From the NCBI RefSeq assembly GCF_001429285.1, contig NZ_LMJJ01000042.1, positions 248,001-312,000 on the forward strand: a DNA stretch of 64,000 bases, given 5' to 3'. A model generated the notes under the pieces. That model made no database searches. It saw only the letters and a program-made list of their open reading frames with translations, and was not told the origin of the DNA. The position numbers were made by a program, and so were the translations under genes. This document shows positions 37,141 to 48,864 of this stretch, piece by piece. This DNA is from Ensifer sp. Root278 (lineage in GTDB: Bacteria > Pseudomonadota > Alphaproteobacteria > Rhizobiales > Rhizobiaceae). Numbering within the stretch: the stretch's first letter is position 1; the number at the start of each line of letters is the position of its first letter.

Positions 37141-38082
37141 GTGACTGTCTTGTTCGCGGCGATCGATGTTGTGTGGCTGCCATTTTCAGTGATCAGCCTT
37201 GATCCTCGAAACTTTGGTCACCTTGCGAAGGCGGCGTCGGCCGCTTTGGCTGCCTATCTGATCGGCAGGCTTGTTCTCTACCGCCTGCGCGATGAAAGAT
37301 CGTGGGCGGCCGGTGCGATGCGATGGGCTGCGGACCGCCTGATTGTACTGGTCGCGGTTTCCACGATCTTTCTACCACTCGGCTTCGTCAGTGCCATCTT
37401 CATGTATTTGGCCTCGGCAACCCAGGTTCCCCTGGTCGATGGCAAACTGGCCGCACTCGACGCGGCGCTAGGCTTCGATTGGCGTTCGTTTCTGGAGACG
37501 ACGAACGGGTCTCCGCCGGTCGCATGGGCATTGGTAATCGCCTATCACAGCCTGACGCCTCAGGTGATTGCGCTGTTTCTCTTGTACAGTGCGGCTCGGC
37601 GAGCGGACAAAGCCTTGGAGTTCGTCGCGCTGCTTGCGGTTTCCTCGGTGTTTACCGGCCTGTTGATGGCGATGTTTCCGGCCGCGGGCGCCTATGCCTA
37701 TTTCGATCCGCCGCCCGAAACCTTCGACGCGTTTACGGCACAAGCCGGGATGTGGCACTACTCCGAACTGCTGAGGCTGAGGTCGGGGGACAACTTCAAC
37801 CTGTTCGTTGGGAACGCGCAAGGCCTTGTGACTTTCCCCTCCTACCACACGGCCCTTGGAATCATGGTCGTGTATTCCCTGCGCAGCGTTCGCTGGGCCG
37901 CCGGCCCGATCGCTGTTTTGAACGCAGTGATGATCATCGGTACGCTGCCGGAAGGTGGACATCATTTGAGTGATGTGATTGCCGGCGCAATGGTCGCTGT
38001 GGTTTCAATCCTGGTGGTTAGAGCGGTCATGGGGCTGGGAAGGGAACGGTACCGGCCAGAGCAGGCTGCGACGACACTGTAG
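37141..38082 (+). CDS. PAP2-superfamily membrane phosphatase
   Basis: A membrane protein of about 313 residues with several hydrophobic helices and PAP2-type C-terminal catalytic motifs: SYHTALG (phosphate-binding Ser-His region, about residue 238) and GGHHLSDVIAG (catalytic His and Asp). An expected cleaving of lipid phosphates or inositol-phosphate lipids is family knowledge. The only in-frame start is GTG 37141 without ribosome site, and it lies inside what looks like a first helix. A two-base shift upstream would join MGANRRLVSIIVV (from ATG 37103), so the N-terminus may be frameshifted. Confidence 0.75.
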   Translation: MTVLFAAIDVVWLPFSVISLDPRNFGHLAKAASAALAAYLIGRLVLYRLRDERSWAAGAMRWAADRLIVLVAVSTIFLPLGFVSAIFMYLASATQVPLVDGKLAALDAALGFDWRSFLETTNGSPPVAWALVIAYHSLTPQVIALFLLYSAARRADKALEFVALLAVSSVFTGLLMAMFPAAGAYAYFDPPPETFDAFTAQAGMWHYSELLRLRSGDNFNLFVGNAQGLVTFPSYHTALGIMVVYSLRSVRWAAGPIAVLNAVMIIGTLPEGGHHLSDVIAGAMVAVVSILVVRAVMGLGRERYRPEQAATTL

Positions 38083-38094
38083 GCAATGACCGAA

Positions 38095-38123
38095 ACAAAA
38101 AAGGCCGGGGCAAACCCGACCTT
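38095..38123 (-). terminator. Intrinsic terminator after the RidA gene
   Basis: AAGGCCGGG (38101-38109) pairs with CCCGACCTT (38115-38123). Read on the minus strand the stem is followed by a TTTTTTG tract. It fits the end of the ridA-like transcript and may also serve the convergent PAP2 gene. Confidence 0.65.
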
Positions 38124-38267
38124 CCTCATCACCTTCGATCGACGCCAGTTCATCCGTGGTCATCAAGAAGGTGTGACTGTTCAAATAGCTTCTGTTCGTG
38201 ACAGGCGAATGACGAACTGACTTCCGTCCCGAAAGTCGGCGGCGTGGATCGCCGCCGACCGATGGTC

Positions 38268-38756
38268 TCAATCTGCCACTTCGACCAAAAGCTCGATTTC
38301 GACCGACAATCCCAGCGGAAGGCTGGCGACGCCGAGGACGATACGGCCCGAGAGAAGCTCGGGACCGAAGACATCGGCCAGCAGGTCGGATGCGCCATCG
38401 GCGACCGCGGGGTGGTCGCGGAAATCGCCTGATGTTGCGATGTAGACGCCGAGCTTGGCGATGGCAGCGACCTTGTCGAGCGAACCGAGCTCAGCGTTGA
38501 TTGCCGACAATGCACTCAGGGTAGCGATTTCCGCCGCGCGACGTCCCTCATCGACCGTTAATTCGACCCCAAGTCGGCCGACGACCTGCGGCTTGCGGTC
38601 GATGACCGGCAGCATGCCGCTCAGATAGAGCAGCTTGCCGATCCTGACCCCTTCGACATAGTTGCCGAACGGTGTCGGTGGAGGAGGCAGCGCGATGCCG
38701 AGTTCATTCAGCCGCTGTTCTGCGCCAGCGGCGGTCGCTTGCCCGCGGCTTACCAT
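38268..38756 (-). CDS. RidA/YjgF-family protein
   Basis: A 162-residue RidA-family protein. The fold segments are recognisable: GIALPPPPTPFGNYVEGVRIGKLLYLSG, then EIATLSALSAINAELGSLDKVAAIAKLGVYIA, and VFGPELLSGRIVLGVASLPLGLSVEIELL at the end. The Arg needed for enamine deamination in RidA is not clearly at its usual place, so a RidA subfamily of unknown substrate is more likely. Its ATG overlaps the stop of the upstream SDR gene by several bases, so the two are translationally coupled and probably act together. Confidence 0.85.
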   Translation of the reverse strand: MVSRGQATAAGAEQRLNELGIALPPPPTPFGNYVEGVRIGKLLYLSGMLPVIDRKPQVVGRLGVELTVDEGRRAAEIATLSALSAINAELGSLDKVAAIAKLGVYIATSGDFRDHPAVADGASDLLADVFGPELLSGRIVLGVASLPLGLSVEIELLVEVAD

Positions 38757-39472
38757 TTGCCCAAATGCGCGCCGCCGTCGACGTTCAGCACCTCCCCGGT
38801 GACGCGCGGCGCCCTGGTCAGGAACAGGACGGCATCCACGATCTCATCGACGCTGGAAATGCTGTGCATCGGCGAGAGCGTGTTGAGGAAATCCTTCGGG
38901 TTGTCCTTGTGGAGCGGGGTGTCGACGACGCCGGGGGCAACGACGTTGACGCGAATTCCGTCCCTTGCGTATTCCATGGCGATATTCTTCGAGATCGCAT
39001 TGATGCCGCCCTTGGTCAGCATCGCGACCGAGGCGTTCATGCCCGCGATCGGGCGATCGGCCAGCGGCGTCGTGATGCTGACGATGCTGCCGCCTCTCTT
39101 CTGCGCCAGCATCTGCCTGACGACCAGTTGGGTCGTGTGGAGGAAGCCTTCGATATTCGTCGCGCTCAGCTGGCGGTAGTCCTCAGCGGTGTAGTCGACG
39201 AAGCGCTTGGTGAAGAAGATGCCGGCATTGTTGACGAGCGCGTCGATCGAGCCAAACCGGTCGATCGCGGTTTCGACCACGCGTTTCGCCGTGGCCGGAT
39301 CGGCGATATCGCCGTCGACGCGGGCCAGCCGGTCCGATTCGACGATGTCCCGGGACTGGCTGACGCTTCGCGAGGTTGCGATGACACTGTAGCCCTGAGC
39401 GAGGAAGGCGTTTGTAAGGCCCGCGCCGATACCCTGGGACGCGCCGGTGATGATGGCGACCTTGTTGGTCAT
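38750..39472 (-). CDS. SDR-family protein lacking the catalytic tyrosine
   Basis: A 240-residue SDR-fold protein. The cofactor motif TGASQGIG (residues 10-17) and NNAG (81-84) are intact, but where YxxxK is expected it reads ASVAMLTKGG: Lys154 is present while the Tyr position is Ala150. The C-terminus (VTGEVLNVDGGAHLGKW) is normal. GGAGAG precedes ATG 39472. It is coupled to the RidA gene and diverges from a LysR regulator, which probably controls the pair. Some SDR subfamilies naturally lack this Tyr; a binding or regulatory role is possible. Confidence 0.85.
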   Translation of the reverse strand: MTNKVAIITGASQGIGAGLTNAFLAQGYSVIATSRSVSQSRDIVESDRLARVDGDIADPATAKRVVETAIDRFGSIDALVNNAGIFFTKRFVDYTAEDYRQLSATNIEGFLHTTQLVVRQMLAQKRGGSIVSITTPLADRPIAGMNASVAMLTKGGINAISKNIAMEYARDGIRVNVVAPGVVDTPLHKDNPKDFLNTLSPMHSISSVDEIVDAVLFLTRAPRVTGEVLNVDGGAHLGKW

Positions 39473-39585
39473 TTGATCTCTCCACGGTTGGATTGCGTTC
39501 GTGGGATCAATATGGTCGAGGTGCGATTGCACGATTAGATGAAATTATCTGGAATTACTTTTCCATCAGTGCAAAAATCGTTGCC

Positions 39586-40488
39586 ATGGTCGATCTGAAC
39601 GATATCGCGGTCTTCGCTGCCGTTGCGCAATTCGAGAGTTTCAGCCGGGCGGCGCGCGCGCTCGGCATGCCGGTTTCAACGGTTAGCCGCAAAGTGACGG
39701 CCCTTGAGGAGCAACTGGGCGTCACTCTGTTGCAGCGGACGACGCGCAAACTGAACCTCACGCTTCAGGGGCGCGCTTACTACGCGGAGTGCAGCGAACC
39801 GCTGAAGCAGCTTCACGACGCGGAACGGGTCCTGAGCGAAGCGCAAAGAAAACCCGAAGGGCTTTTGCGCATCACAGTCCCCATGACTCTCGGGCAGCCG
39901 CCGTTCTTTGATTTCCTGTCTGGTTTCCTGAAGAAATACCCCGAGATCGAGGTCGACCTGCTGGTCACAAACATGTTCATGGATCTCGTTGCCGAAAACA
40001 TCGACGTGGCGGTCCGATTTGGCGAATTGCGCGATTCGTCGCTCGTCGCACAGCGCATCGGCAGGAGCACCCACTTCCTCGTGGCTGCTCCCGAATACGT
40101 GCACGAACACGGCATGCCTTCCGTGCCGGAAGATCTGCGCGACCACCGTTGTGTGCTGGTCAATGCCCGGAGCAACGAAACCGAATGGCATCTCGTCAAC
40201 GGGGACGAATCGATCAGGCTTCACGTGACCGGAGCCGTCTCGGTCCACGATATCCAGTCGGCCAGCGCCATCACCGAGCGCGGCCATGGCATCGGCCGGC
40301 TTCCGCCGATCTTCTGCGACAGCCTGCTTGGGAGCGGCAAGCTCGTGCGCGTGCTTCCCGGATGGTCGGCGCCGGATGTCTTTGTGCATGCGGTCTGTCC
40401 GACGCGGCGGTTTTTGCCGTCGCGACTTCAGGTCTTCTTGCAGGCGTTGAGAGCCTGGCGCGGCCCGGCATGGCAGCCGCTTCGCTAG
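39586..40488 (+). CDS. LysR-family regulator divergent from the SDR/RidA pair
   Basis: A 300-residue LysR-type regulator of the CrgA-like group. The N-terminal helix-turn-helix is FSRAARALGMPVSTVSRKVTALE, followed by the effector domain (GLLRITVPMTLGQPPFFDFL onward). ATG at 39586 starts the protein at the usual place (MVDLNDIAVFAAVAQ). Such regulators commonly control the adjacent divergent gene, here the SDR. The 113-bp gap contains a small GTGC-GATT-GCAC palindrome at 39521-39532. Effector unknown. The stop overlaps the convergent GNAT gene by two bases. Confidence 0.88.
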   Translation: MVDLNDIAVFAAVAQFESFSRAARALGMPVSTVSRKVTALEEQLGVTLLQRTTRKLNLTLQGRAYYAECSEPLKQLHDAERVLSEAQRKPEGLLRITVPMTLGQPPFFDFLSGFLKKYPEIEVDLLVTNMFMDLVAENIDVAVRFGELRDSSLVAQRIGRSTHFLVAAPEYVHEHGMPSVPEDLRDHRCVLVNARSNETEWHLVNGDESIRLHVTGAVSVHDIQSASAITERGHGIGRLPPIFCDSLLGSGKLVRVLPGWSAPDVFVHAVCPTRRFLPSRLQVFLQALRAWRGPAWQPLR

Positions 40489-40985
40489 CCATCGACCTCT
40501 TCGAGCTTCTGCGCGAAAACGCTGAAGCCGGCGCGGCGATAGGTGTCCTGCGCCTTTGGGTGATCCCATTCGTCCGTGTGCAGCCAGATGCGGTTCGGTC
40601 CGCCGCTCCAGACAGCGCGCAGCGCGCTGTCGAGCAGGAACGGTCCGAGCTTCCTGCCGTACGCCTCGGGGACCAAGCCGAAATGGGTGAGCTCGATGTC
40701 GGGTGTCCCGACGCGGTCGAATTCGCAGAGCCCGACCGCTCGCTCGTCCACCCGCAGGATGTAGAGGCCAGTCGATTCGCTGCGAAGAAAACCGTCGAGA
40801 TCGGCTGCGCTCATGCGCAGGCGCTGATCCCAGCGCAACGGATCGCCGACGGCGCGGTAGAGCGATAGGAACGTGGCGGCATCGGGCAACTCGGGCAGGA
40901 CCCGCGCACCCTCGACCGGAGATGGAGGCGCTTCGCCCGCGCGTTGTCCACGCATTTCCATATAGGTCACGAGCAACTGAACCAT
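40485..40985 (-). CDS. GNAT-family acetyltransferase
   Basis: A 166-residue GNAT protein. The acetyl-CoA binding region is visible as LTHFGLVPEAYGRKLGPFLLDSAL with the following helix, and a late WDHPKAQDTYRRAGFSVF motif is typical of the family. Substrate cannot be predicted. It is convergent with the LysR gene, overlapping it by two bases. Confidence 0.85.
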   Translation of the reverse strand: MVQLLVTYMEMRGQRAGEAPPSPVEGARVLPELPDAATFLSLYRAVGDPLRWDQRLRMSAADLDGFLRSESTGLYILRVDERAVGLCEFDRVGTPDIELTHFGLVPEAYGRKLGPFLLDSALRAVWSGGPNRIWLHTDEWDHPKAQDTYRRAGFSVFAQKLEEVDG

Positions 40986-41117
40986 GAGTGCACCAGTGTA
41001 ATGCGTTTGGCTGGAATCTCACATTTTGGCCGGGGGCATAGAGCGCTGCGTAAACGCGAGTGGGGAACGGCCCGGGGAATGTGTCGGAGGGTTGGAATTC
41101 TATCTATTTGATTTTTA

Positions 41118-41194
41118 TGGTGATCCCGGCGCGATTCGAACGCGCGACCCCCAGATTAGGAATCTGGTGCTCTATCCTGCTGAGCTACGGGACC
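41118..41194 (-). tRNA. tRNA-Arg (anticodon CCT)
   Basis: A 77-nt tRNA on the minus strand with encoded CCA. The acceptor stem pairs GGTCCCG with CGGGATC. The anticodon stem CCAGA/TCTGG holds the loop TTCCTAA, giving anticodon CCT, which reads AGG arginine codons. The T-loop contains GTTCGAATC. No integrase or duplicated tRNA end is seen next to it. Confidence 0.95.
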
Positions 41195-41445
41195 ACTTGG
41201 ATAGCACCCATACAAAAGCAAGGCGTCTTAGCCAAGTGTTTTTGCGCGTGTGTCCGCGGAAATGCCGGCGCCGCCGAGCCTGGGTTATCTCGTCAGAGCG
41301 ACGCATTGGCGCCATCTCCCGCGTGTTTAAATCGATTGCGAAACGGGGCTGGTCTTTCCGGTCGCTCGAATGCTAAGCAAGGCGGGCGTCGGCTTGAGGA
41401 GGCTGGCGTTCCCCGTGAGACCTTCATCAGAGACCTGATCCACAT

Positions 41446-42342
41446 ATGTTCATCGGAATAGATTGGGGCGGCACGAAAATGGAAGTCATCGCGCTCGGGC
41501 GCGATGGCGAAACGCGCGCCCGGCATCGCGTCGCGACCCCGAACAGCGGCTACGACGACTGCATTCGCGCCGTTCTCGATCTTGTCACTGCTGCCGAACA
41601 GACGGCGGGCGAAAAGGGCTCGATCGGCATCGGTATTCCCGGTAGCCCCAATCCGCGCACGGGCATCGTGCGCAATTCCAATGCGGTGCTGATCAACGGC
41701 AAGCCGCTCGGACGTGACCTGGAGGCGGCACTCGGCCGTGCGGTCAGGCTCGCCAACGACGCCAACTGCCTGGCGGTTTCGGAGGCGGTCGACGGTGCGG
41801 GCAGGGACGCGCATGTGGTTTTCGGCGTCATCGTCGGCACAGGCCATGGCGGCGGTCTTGCGATCGACAAGAAGGTGCATGCCGGCTATCAGGGCGTTGC
41901 CGCCGAGATCGGCCACTATCCGCTGCCGTGGATGACGAAGGACGAATATCCCGGGCATAAGTGCTGGTGCGGCAAACACGGCTGCCTCGACATGTATGCC
42001 TGCGGTACCGGCGTCGAGCTCGACTACCGGATCACAACAGGCGCGGAGCGCCGCGGCCGCGACATCATCGAGGCAAAGCGGGCGGGCGACCCGGTTGCAA
42101 CGGGCGTCTACGAGCGCTTCGTCGACCGGCTGGCGCGCAGCCTGGCGCTGCTCACCAACATCGTCGACCCCGACGTTTTCGTGCTCGGCGGTGGCATGTC
42201 GAATGTCGACGAGATCTATAACGACGTGCCGCCGCGGGTGGTCAACTATCTCTTCGGCGACACGTTCGAAACCCCCATCCGCAAGGCCCTGCATGGCGAC
42301 AGTTCCGGTGTGCGCGGTGCGGCCTGGCTCTGGAAGGACTGA
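41446..42342 (+). CDS. ROK-family sugar kinase (probable fructokinase)
   Basis: A 298-residue ROK kinase. The N-terminal ATP-binding IGIDWGGTKMEV, the sugar-binding EIGHYPLP glutamate/histidine region and the zinc motif CWCGKHGCLD are visible. The C-terminal VFVLGGGMSN completes the ATPase core. It heads a three-gene set with an UPF0303 protein and an AGE-family isomerase. Together these suggest mannose to fructose isomerisation followed by phosphorylation to fructose-6-phosphate; other hexoses such as N-acetylglucosamine are possible. The ribosome site is weak. Confidence 0.85.
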   Translation: MFIGIDWGGTKMEVIALGRDGETRARHRVATPNSGYDDCIRAVLDLVTAAEQTAGEKGSIGIGIPGSPNPRTGIVRNSNAVLINGKPLGRDLEAALGRAVRLANDANCLAVSEAVDGAGRDAHVVFGVIVGTGHGGGLAIDKKVHAGYQGVAAEIGHYPLPWMTKDEYPGHKCWCGKHGCLDMYACGTGVELDYRITTGAERRGRDIIEAKRAGDPVATGVYERFVDRLARSLALLTNIVDPDVFVLGGGMSNVDEIYNDVPPRVVNYLFGDTFETPIRKALHGDSSGVRGAAWLWKD

Positions 42343-42346
42343 ACCC

Positions 42347-42841
42347 ATGAATATCGACAAGGACTTGGGCCGCATCGCGCGGCAGGAACAGGAATTGCAG
42401 TTCGAGCGCTTCGACCTCGAAACGGCCTGGGAGCTCGGCGCGCTGCTGCGCAAGATGGCGGTCGAGCGCAAGCTCGGCGTCGTCATCGACATCACGCTGT
42501 TTTCGATGCCGGTGTTCTACGCCGCGCTCGAAGGGGCGACGCCCGACAATCCGAACTGGGTGCGCCGCAAGCGCAACACGGTCTTCCGGCTGTTCAAGAG
42601 CAGCTATGCCACGGGCCGCGAGCTCGCCAAGGCACAGACGAATCTGCAGGCAAAGCTCGGGCTTGCCGATGCTGATTACGCCGCGCATGGCGGCAGCTTC
42701 CCGATCGTCGTCAAAGGCACCGGCTGCATCGGTGCGGTCACGGTTTCCGGCCTGCCGCAGCGCGAGGACCACAACATGGTCGTCGAAGCGCTTTCGTCCT
42801 TGCTCGGCAAGGATCATGACGCGTTGAAGCTTGAGGGCTGA
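42347..42841 (+). CDS. UPF0303 family (DUF336/GlcG-like) protein
   Basis: A 164-residue protein of the UPF0303 family, related to GlcG/HbpS. Conserved elements are FERFDLETAWELGALLRKMA, SSYATGRELAKAQ and GGSFPIVVKGTGCIGAVTVSGLPQREDHNMVVEAL-type sequence covering the C-terminal half. Function is not established; some relatives bind haem or small sugars. It starts 4 bp after the kinase gene and ends just before the isomerase, so it belongs to the same operon. Confidence 0.88.
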   Translation: MNIDKDLGRIARQEQELQFERFDLETAWELGALLRKMAVERKLGVVIDITLFSMPVFYAALEGATPDNPNWVRRKRNTVFRLFKSSYATGRELAKAQTNLQAKLGLADADYAAHGGSFPIVVKGTGCIGAVTVSGLPQREDHNMVVEALSSLLGKDHDALKLEG

Positions 42842-44005
42842 GTGTTGTCAGGCGATATTTTGTCTCAGTCCCAGGCTCTTTCGCAATGGCTCGCCGACAA
42901 GGCCCTGCCGCTATGGCGCGACAAGGGTGTCGATTCCCCAGGCGGCTTCGTCGAGACGATCGACATGGCGGGTGAACCGACGCGCGCCAACAGGCGCGCG
43001 CGCGTCCAGCCGCGGCAGGTCTATTGCTTTGCCGAAGCCGGCCGACGCGGCTGGTCCGGCGATTGGTGCGGCGCTGCCGAAGGCGGGCTTGCCTATTTCG
43101 ATCGCGTCTTCAAGCAGCCGAGCGGCTTCTACGGCGCGCTCGCCGATGCGGATGGCAATTTGCTCGACGGATCCTTCGATCTCTACAACCAGGCCTTCGC
43201 GCTGCTCGCCTTCGCCTATCTCGCTGAGGTCGTGCCGGCACGGAAGGCCGAAATGATCGAACGCAGCAATGATCTTCGGTCTCGGATCGAGGCGCATGTC
43301 AAGCATCCGGTTGCGGGTTTCGAGGAAGACAATCCCCCACGGCTGCCGCTTTGCTCCAACCCGCACATGCATCTCTTCGAGGCGTGCCTCGCCAGCGAGG
43401 CGGTCGAGGGCTTCGATCAGGTCGCCTGGGCCAATCTCGCTGACGAGATTGCGGATCTGGCGATGGATCATTTCATCGACGCTGAGACCGGCGTCCTGCG
43501 TGAGTTCTTCGATCACGACTGGGCGCCGATTGCCGGCGACAAGGGCCGCATCGTCGAGCCCGGTCATCTCTTCGAATGGGCCTGGCTGCTGTTGCGCTGG
43601 GCGGAACGCCGCGGCAGCGCCGAGGCGATCGTGAAAGCGCGGCGGCTCTTCGATATCGGCGAGGCGCACGGCATCTGCGCGAACCGCAACGTTGCGATCA
43701 TGACGCTTCTCGACGATCTCTCGGTGGCCGACCCGATCGCGCGGCTCTGGCCGCAGACCGAGTGGCTGAAGGCCGCGGTTCGTTTCGCGGCGCTGACCGG
43801 CGGCGCCGAGCGGGAGCGTTATCTCGCTTCGGCTGCGCGGGCGGCGGCAGCGCTTCAGACTTTCCTGGAGACCCCGGTCGCGGGTCTCTGGCGCGACAAG
43901 CAGAAGGCCGATGGCAGCTTCGTTGACGAGCCTGCACCGGCCAGCAGCTTCTATCACATCCTCTGCGCCATATACGAAACCGAGGATTGCCTGGCACGGC
44001 TTTGA
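42842..44005 (+). CDS. AGE-family sugar isomerase (mannose isomerase-like)
   Basis: A 387-residue (alpha/alpha)6-barrel enzyme of the N-acylglucosamine 2-epimerase family. Catalytic-region motifs are RVQPRQVYCFAEAG, NPHMHLFEACLA, EPGHLFEWAWLL and SSFYHILCAI. The start GTG 42842 lies directly after the UPF0303 stop codon. Rhizobial relatives are annotated mannose-6-phosphate isomerase or mannose isomerase. With the ROK kinase it probably links mannose to fructose-6-phosphate. A clear intrinsic terminator closes the operon. Confidence 0.85.
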   Translation: MLSGDILSQSQALSQWLADKALPLWRDKGVDSPGGFVETIDMAGEPTRANRRARVQPRQVYCFAEAGRRGWSGDWCGAAEGGLAYFDRVFKQPSGFYGALADADGNLLDGSFDLYNQAFALLAFAYLAEVVPARKAEMIERSNDLRSRIEAHVKHPVAGFEEDNPPRLPLCSNPHMHLFEACLASEAVEGFDQVAWANLADEIADLAMDHFIDAETGVLREFFDHDWAPIAGDKGRIVEPGHLFEWAWLLLRWAERRGSAEAIVKARRLFDIGEAHGICANRNVAIMTLLDDLSVADPIARLWPQTEWLKAAVRFAALTGGAERERYLASAARAAAALQTFLETPVAGLWRDKQKADGSFVDEPAPASSFYHILCAIYETEDCLARL

Positions 44006-44033
44006 TTTGCCGTCCGGAGCAGGTCCTTTCATA

Positions 44034-44071
44034 ATGGCCCGTCGCAATCGCGGCGGGCCATTTTCTTTGTC
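44034..44071 (+). terminator. Rho-independent terminator after the AGE-family gene
   Basis: ATGGCCCG (44034-44041) pairs with CGGGCCAT (44054-44061), followed by TTTTCTTTGT. It ends the kinase-UPF0303-isomerase operon and isolates metH. Confidence 0.8.
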
Positions 44072-44103
44072 CAGATGGCCAAATGTGATCGCGCCATATG
44101 TTG

Positions 44104-44123
44104 ACATAAAGATATCTTTATGT
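44104..44123. promoter_or_regulatory. Perfect 20-bp palindrome before metH (candidate SahR-type operator)
   Basis: ACATAAAGATATCTTTATGT is a perfect 20-bp palindrome centred 57 bp before the metH ATG. AT-rich palindromes of this kind match the ArsR-type SahR operators reported for methionine-cycle genes in proteobacteria; the assignment to SahR is from memory and should be checked. Confidence 0.6.
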
Positions 44124-44169
44124 GATTGACTCGATTATTGTTTGTCGTTTTCAGAACGGGAGATTTCCC

Positions 44170-47940
<3,771 letters not shown>

Positions 47941-47960
47941 TCTCGTTCGAACGGCAGGCA

Positions 47961-47982
47961 GACGGGCCGGTCTTGGCCCGTC
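47961..47982 (+). terminator. Hairpin after metH
   Basis: GACGGGCC (47961-47968) pairs with GGCCCGTC (47975-47982), 20 bp after the metH stop, without a U-tract. A probable terminator between convergent metH and the hydrolase gene. Confidence 0.5.
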
Positions 47983-48018
47983 CATTCGCACGGAGGCCGT
48001 CGCACCCGGGGCATGCAG

Positions 48019-48852
48019 TCAGTCGGGAAGGCTTGCCAGAAAGCCGATGAGCGCGACGTTGAAGCGCTCTGGCCGCTGCAGCGGGGCGAAGTGGCTGACG
48101 TCGGGGAGCAGGATGAATTTGGCGCCGGGAATGCTGCGCGCCAGATAGTCGGCGTGCTCGCGCTTGATGAACTCGTCGTTTTCGCTCTGGACGATCGCGA
48201 CCGGTACGCGGATCCGGCCGAGTTCTTCGGCGGTGTAGTTCGGCTCAGTCTTCTGCATCTCGCTGACGGCATCGACGAAGGCGCCGAAATCATCCGGCGT
48301 TGCCGACAGCTGTCTGTAGTCGCTCGAATGGCGGCCGAAGCATCGGTCGAGCACCGGGCTCGGCTCGATTTCCATGGTTCCGCTCGGGTCCATGTTGCAG
48401 GCGAAGAAGAAGACGCCGGCGGCACGCTCCGGTTCCATCGAGGCGAGGACGAGCGCAATGCAGGCGCCGTCGCTCCAGCCGGCAAAGGCTGCTTTTTGAA
48501 GCTCGAGCCTGTCCATAACGGCGAGCACGTCCGACGCCATCAGTTCGTAGGTGTAGGGCCTGGCATCGCGGGTGCTGCGGCCGTGACCTCGGCTATCGAT
48601 CAGGATGACGCGGTGCCCGGCCTCCAGCAGTGCCGGCACCTGGTAGCCCCAGTTGCCGCTATGGCCGAGGCCGCCATGCAGCAGGATCACCGGCGTACCC
48701 GATCCATAGGTCGCATACCAGATGCGCGCACCATCGCGCTCGACATGGCCCTCGACGGTTGCGGCGGGCAGGGGCGCTGCGCCATGCCCGGCAAACGCGA
48801 CAAGACCATCGTCCCGGAACTCCATGCGCTCAGTCTCCCGTGCCTGATTCAT
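48019..48852 (-). CDS. Alpha/beta hydrolase
   Basis: A 277-residue alpha/beta-hydrolase-fold protein. The oxyanion loop LLHGGLGHSGNW, the nucleophile elbow GWSDGA (Ser), an acidic residue in SENDEF and the catalytic His in VSHFAPLQ are in the expected order. ATG at 48852 (or GTG 48855) has no strong ribosome site. It is 12 bp downstream of the DUF1254 gene on the same strand, suggesting co-transcription. Substrate unknown: lactone, ester or epoxide hydrolysis is possible. Confidence 0.87.
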   Translation of the reverse strand: MNQARETERMEFRDDGLVAFAGHGAAPLPAATVEGHVERDGARIWYATYGSGTPVILLHGGLGHSGNWGYQVPALLEAGHRVILIDSRGHGRSTRDARPYTYELMASDVLAVMDRLELQKAAFAGWSDGACIALVLASMEPERAAGVFFFACNMDPSGTMEIEPSPVLDRCFGRHSSDYRQLSATPDDFGAFVDAVSEMQKTEPNYTAEELGRIRVPVAIVQSENDEFIKREHADYLARSIPGAKFILLPDVSHFAPLQRPERFNVALIGFLASLPD

Positions 48853-48864
48853 CACGCGGGAAGC

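Noticed and set aside
41118-41445. tRNA-Arg as an integration site of a genomic island
   Set aside because: No integrase, no repeated tRNA 3' end and no change in gene type beside it.
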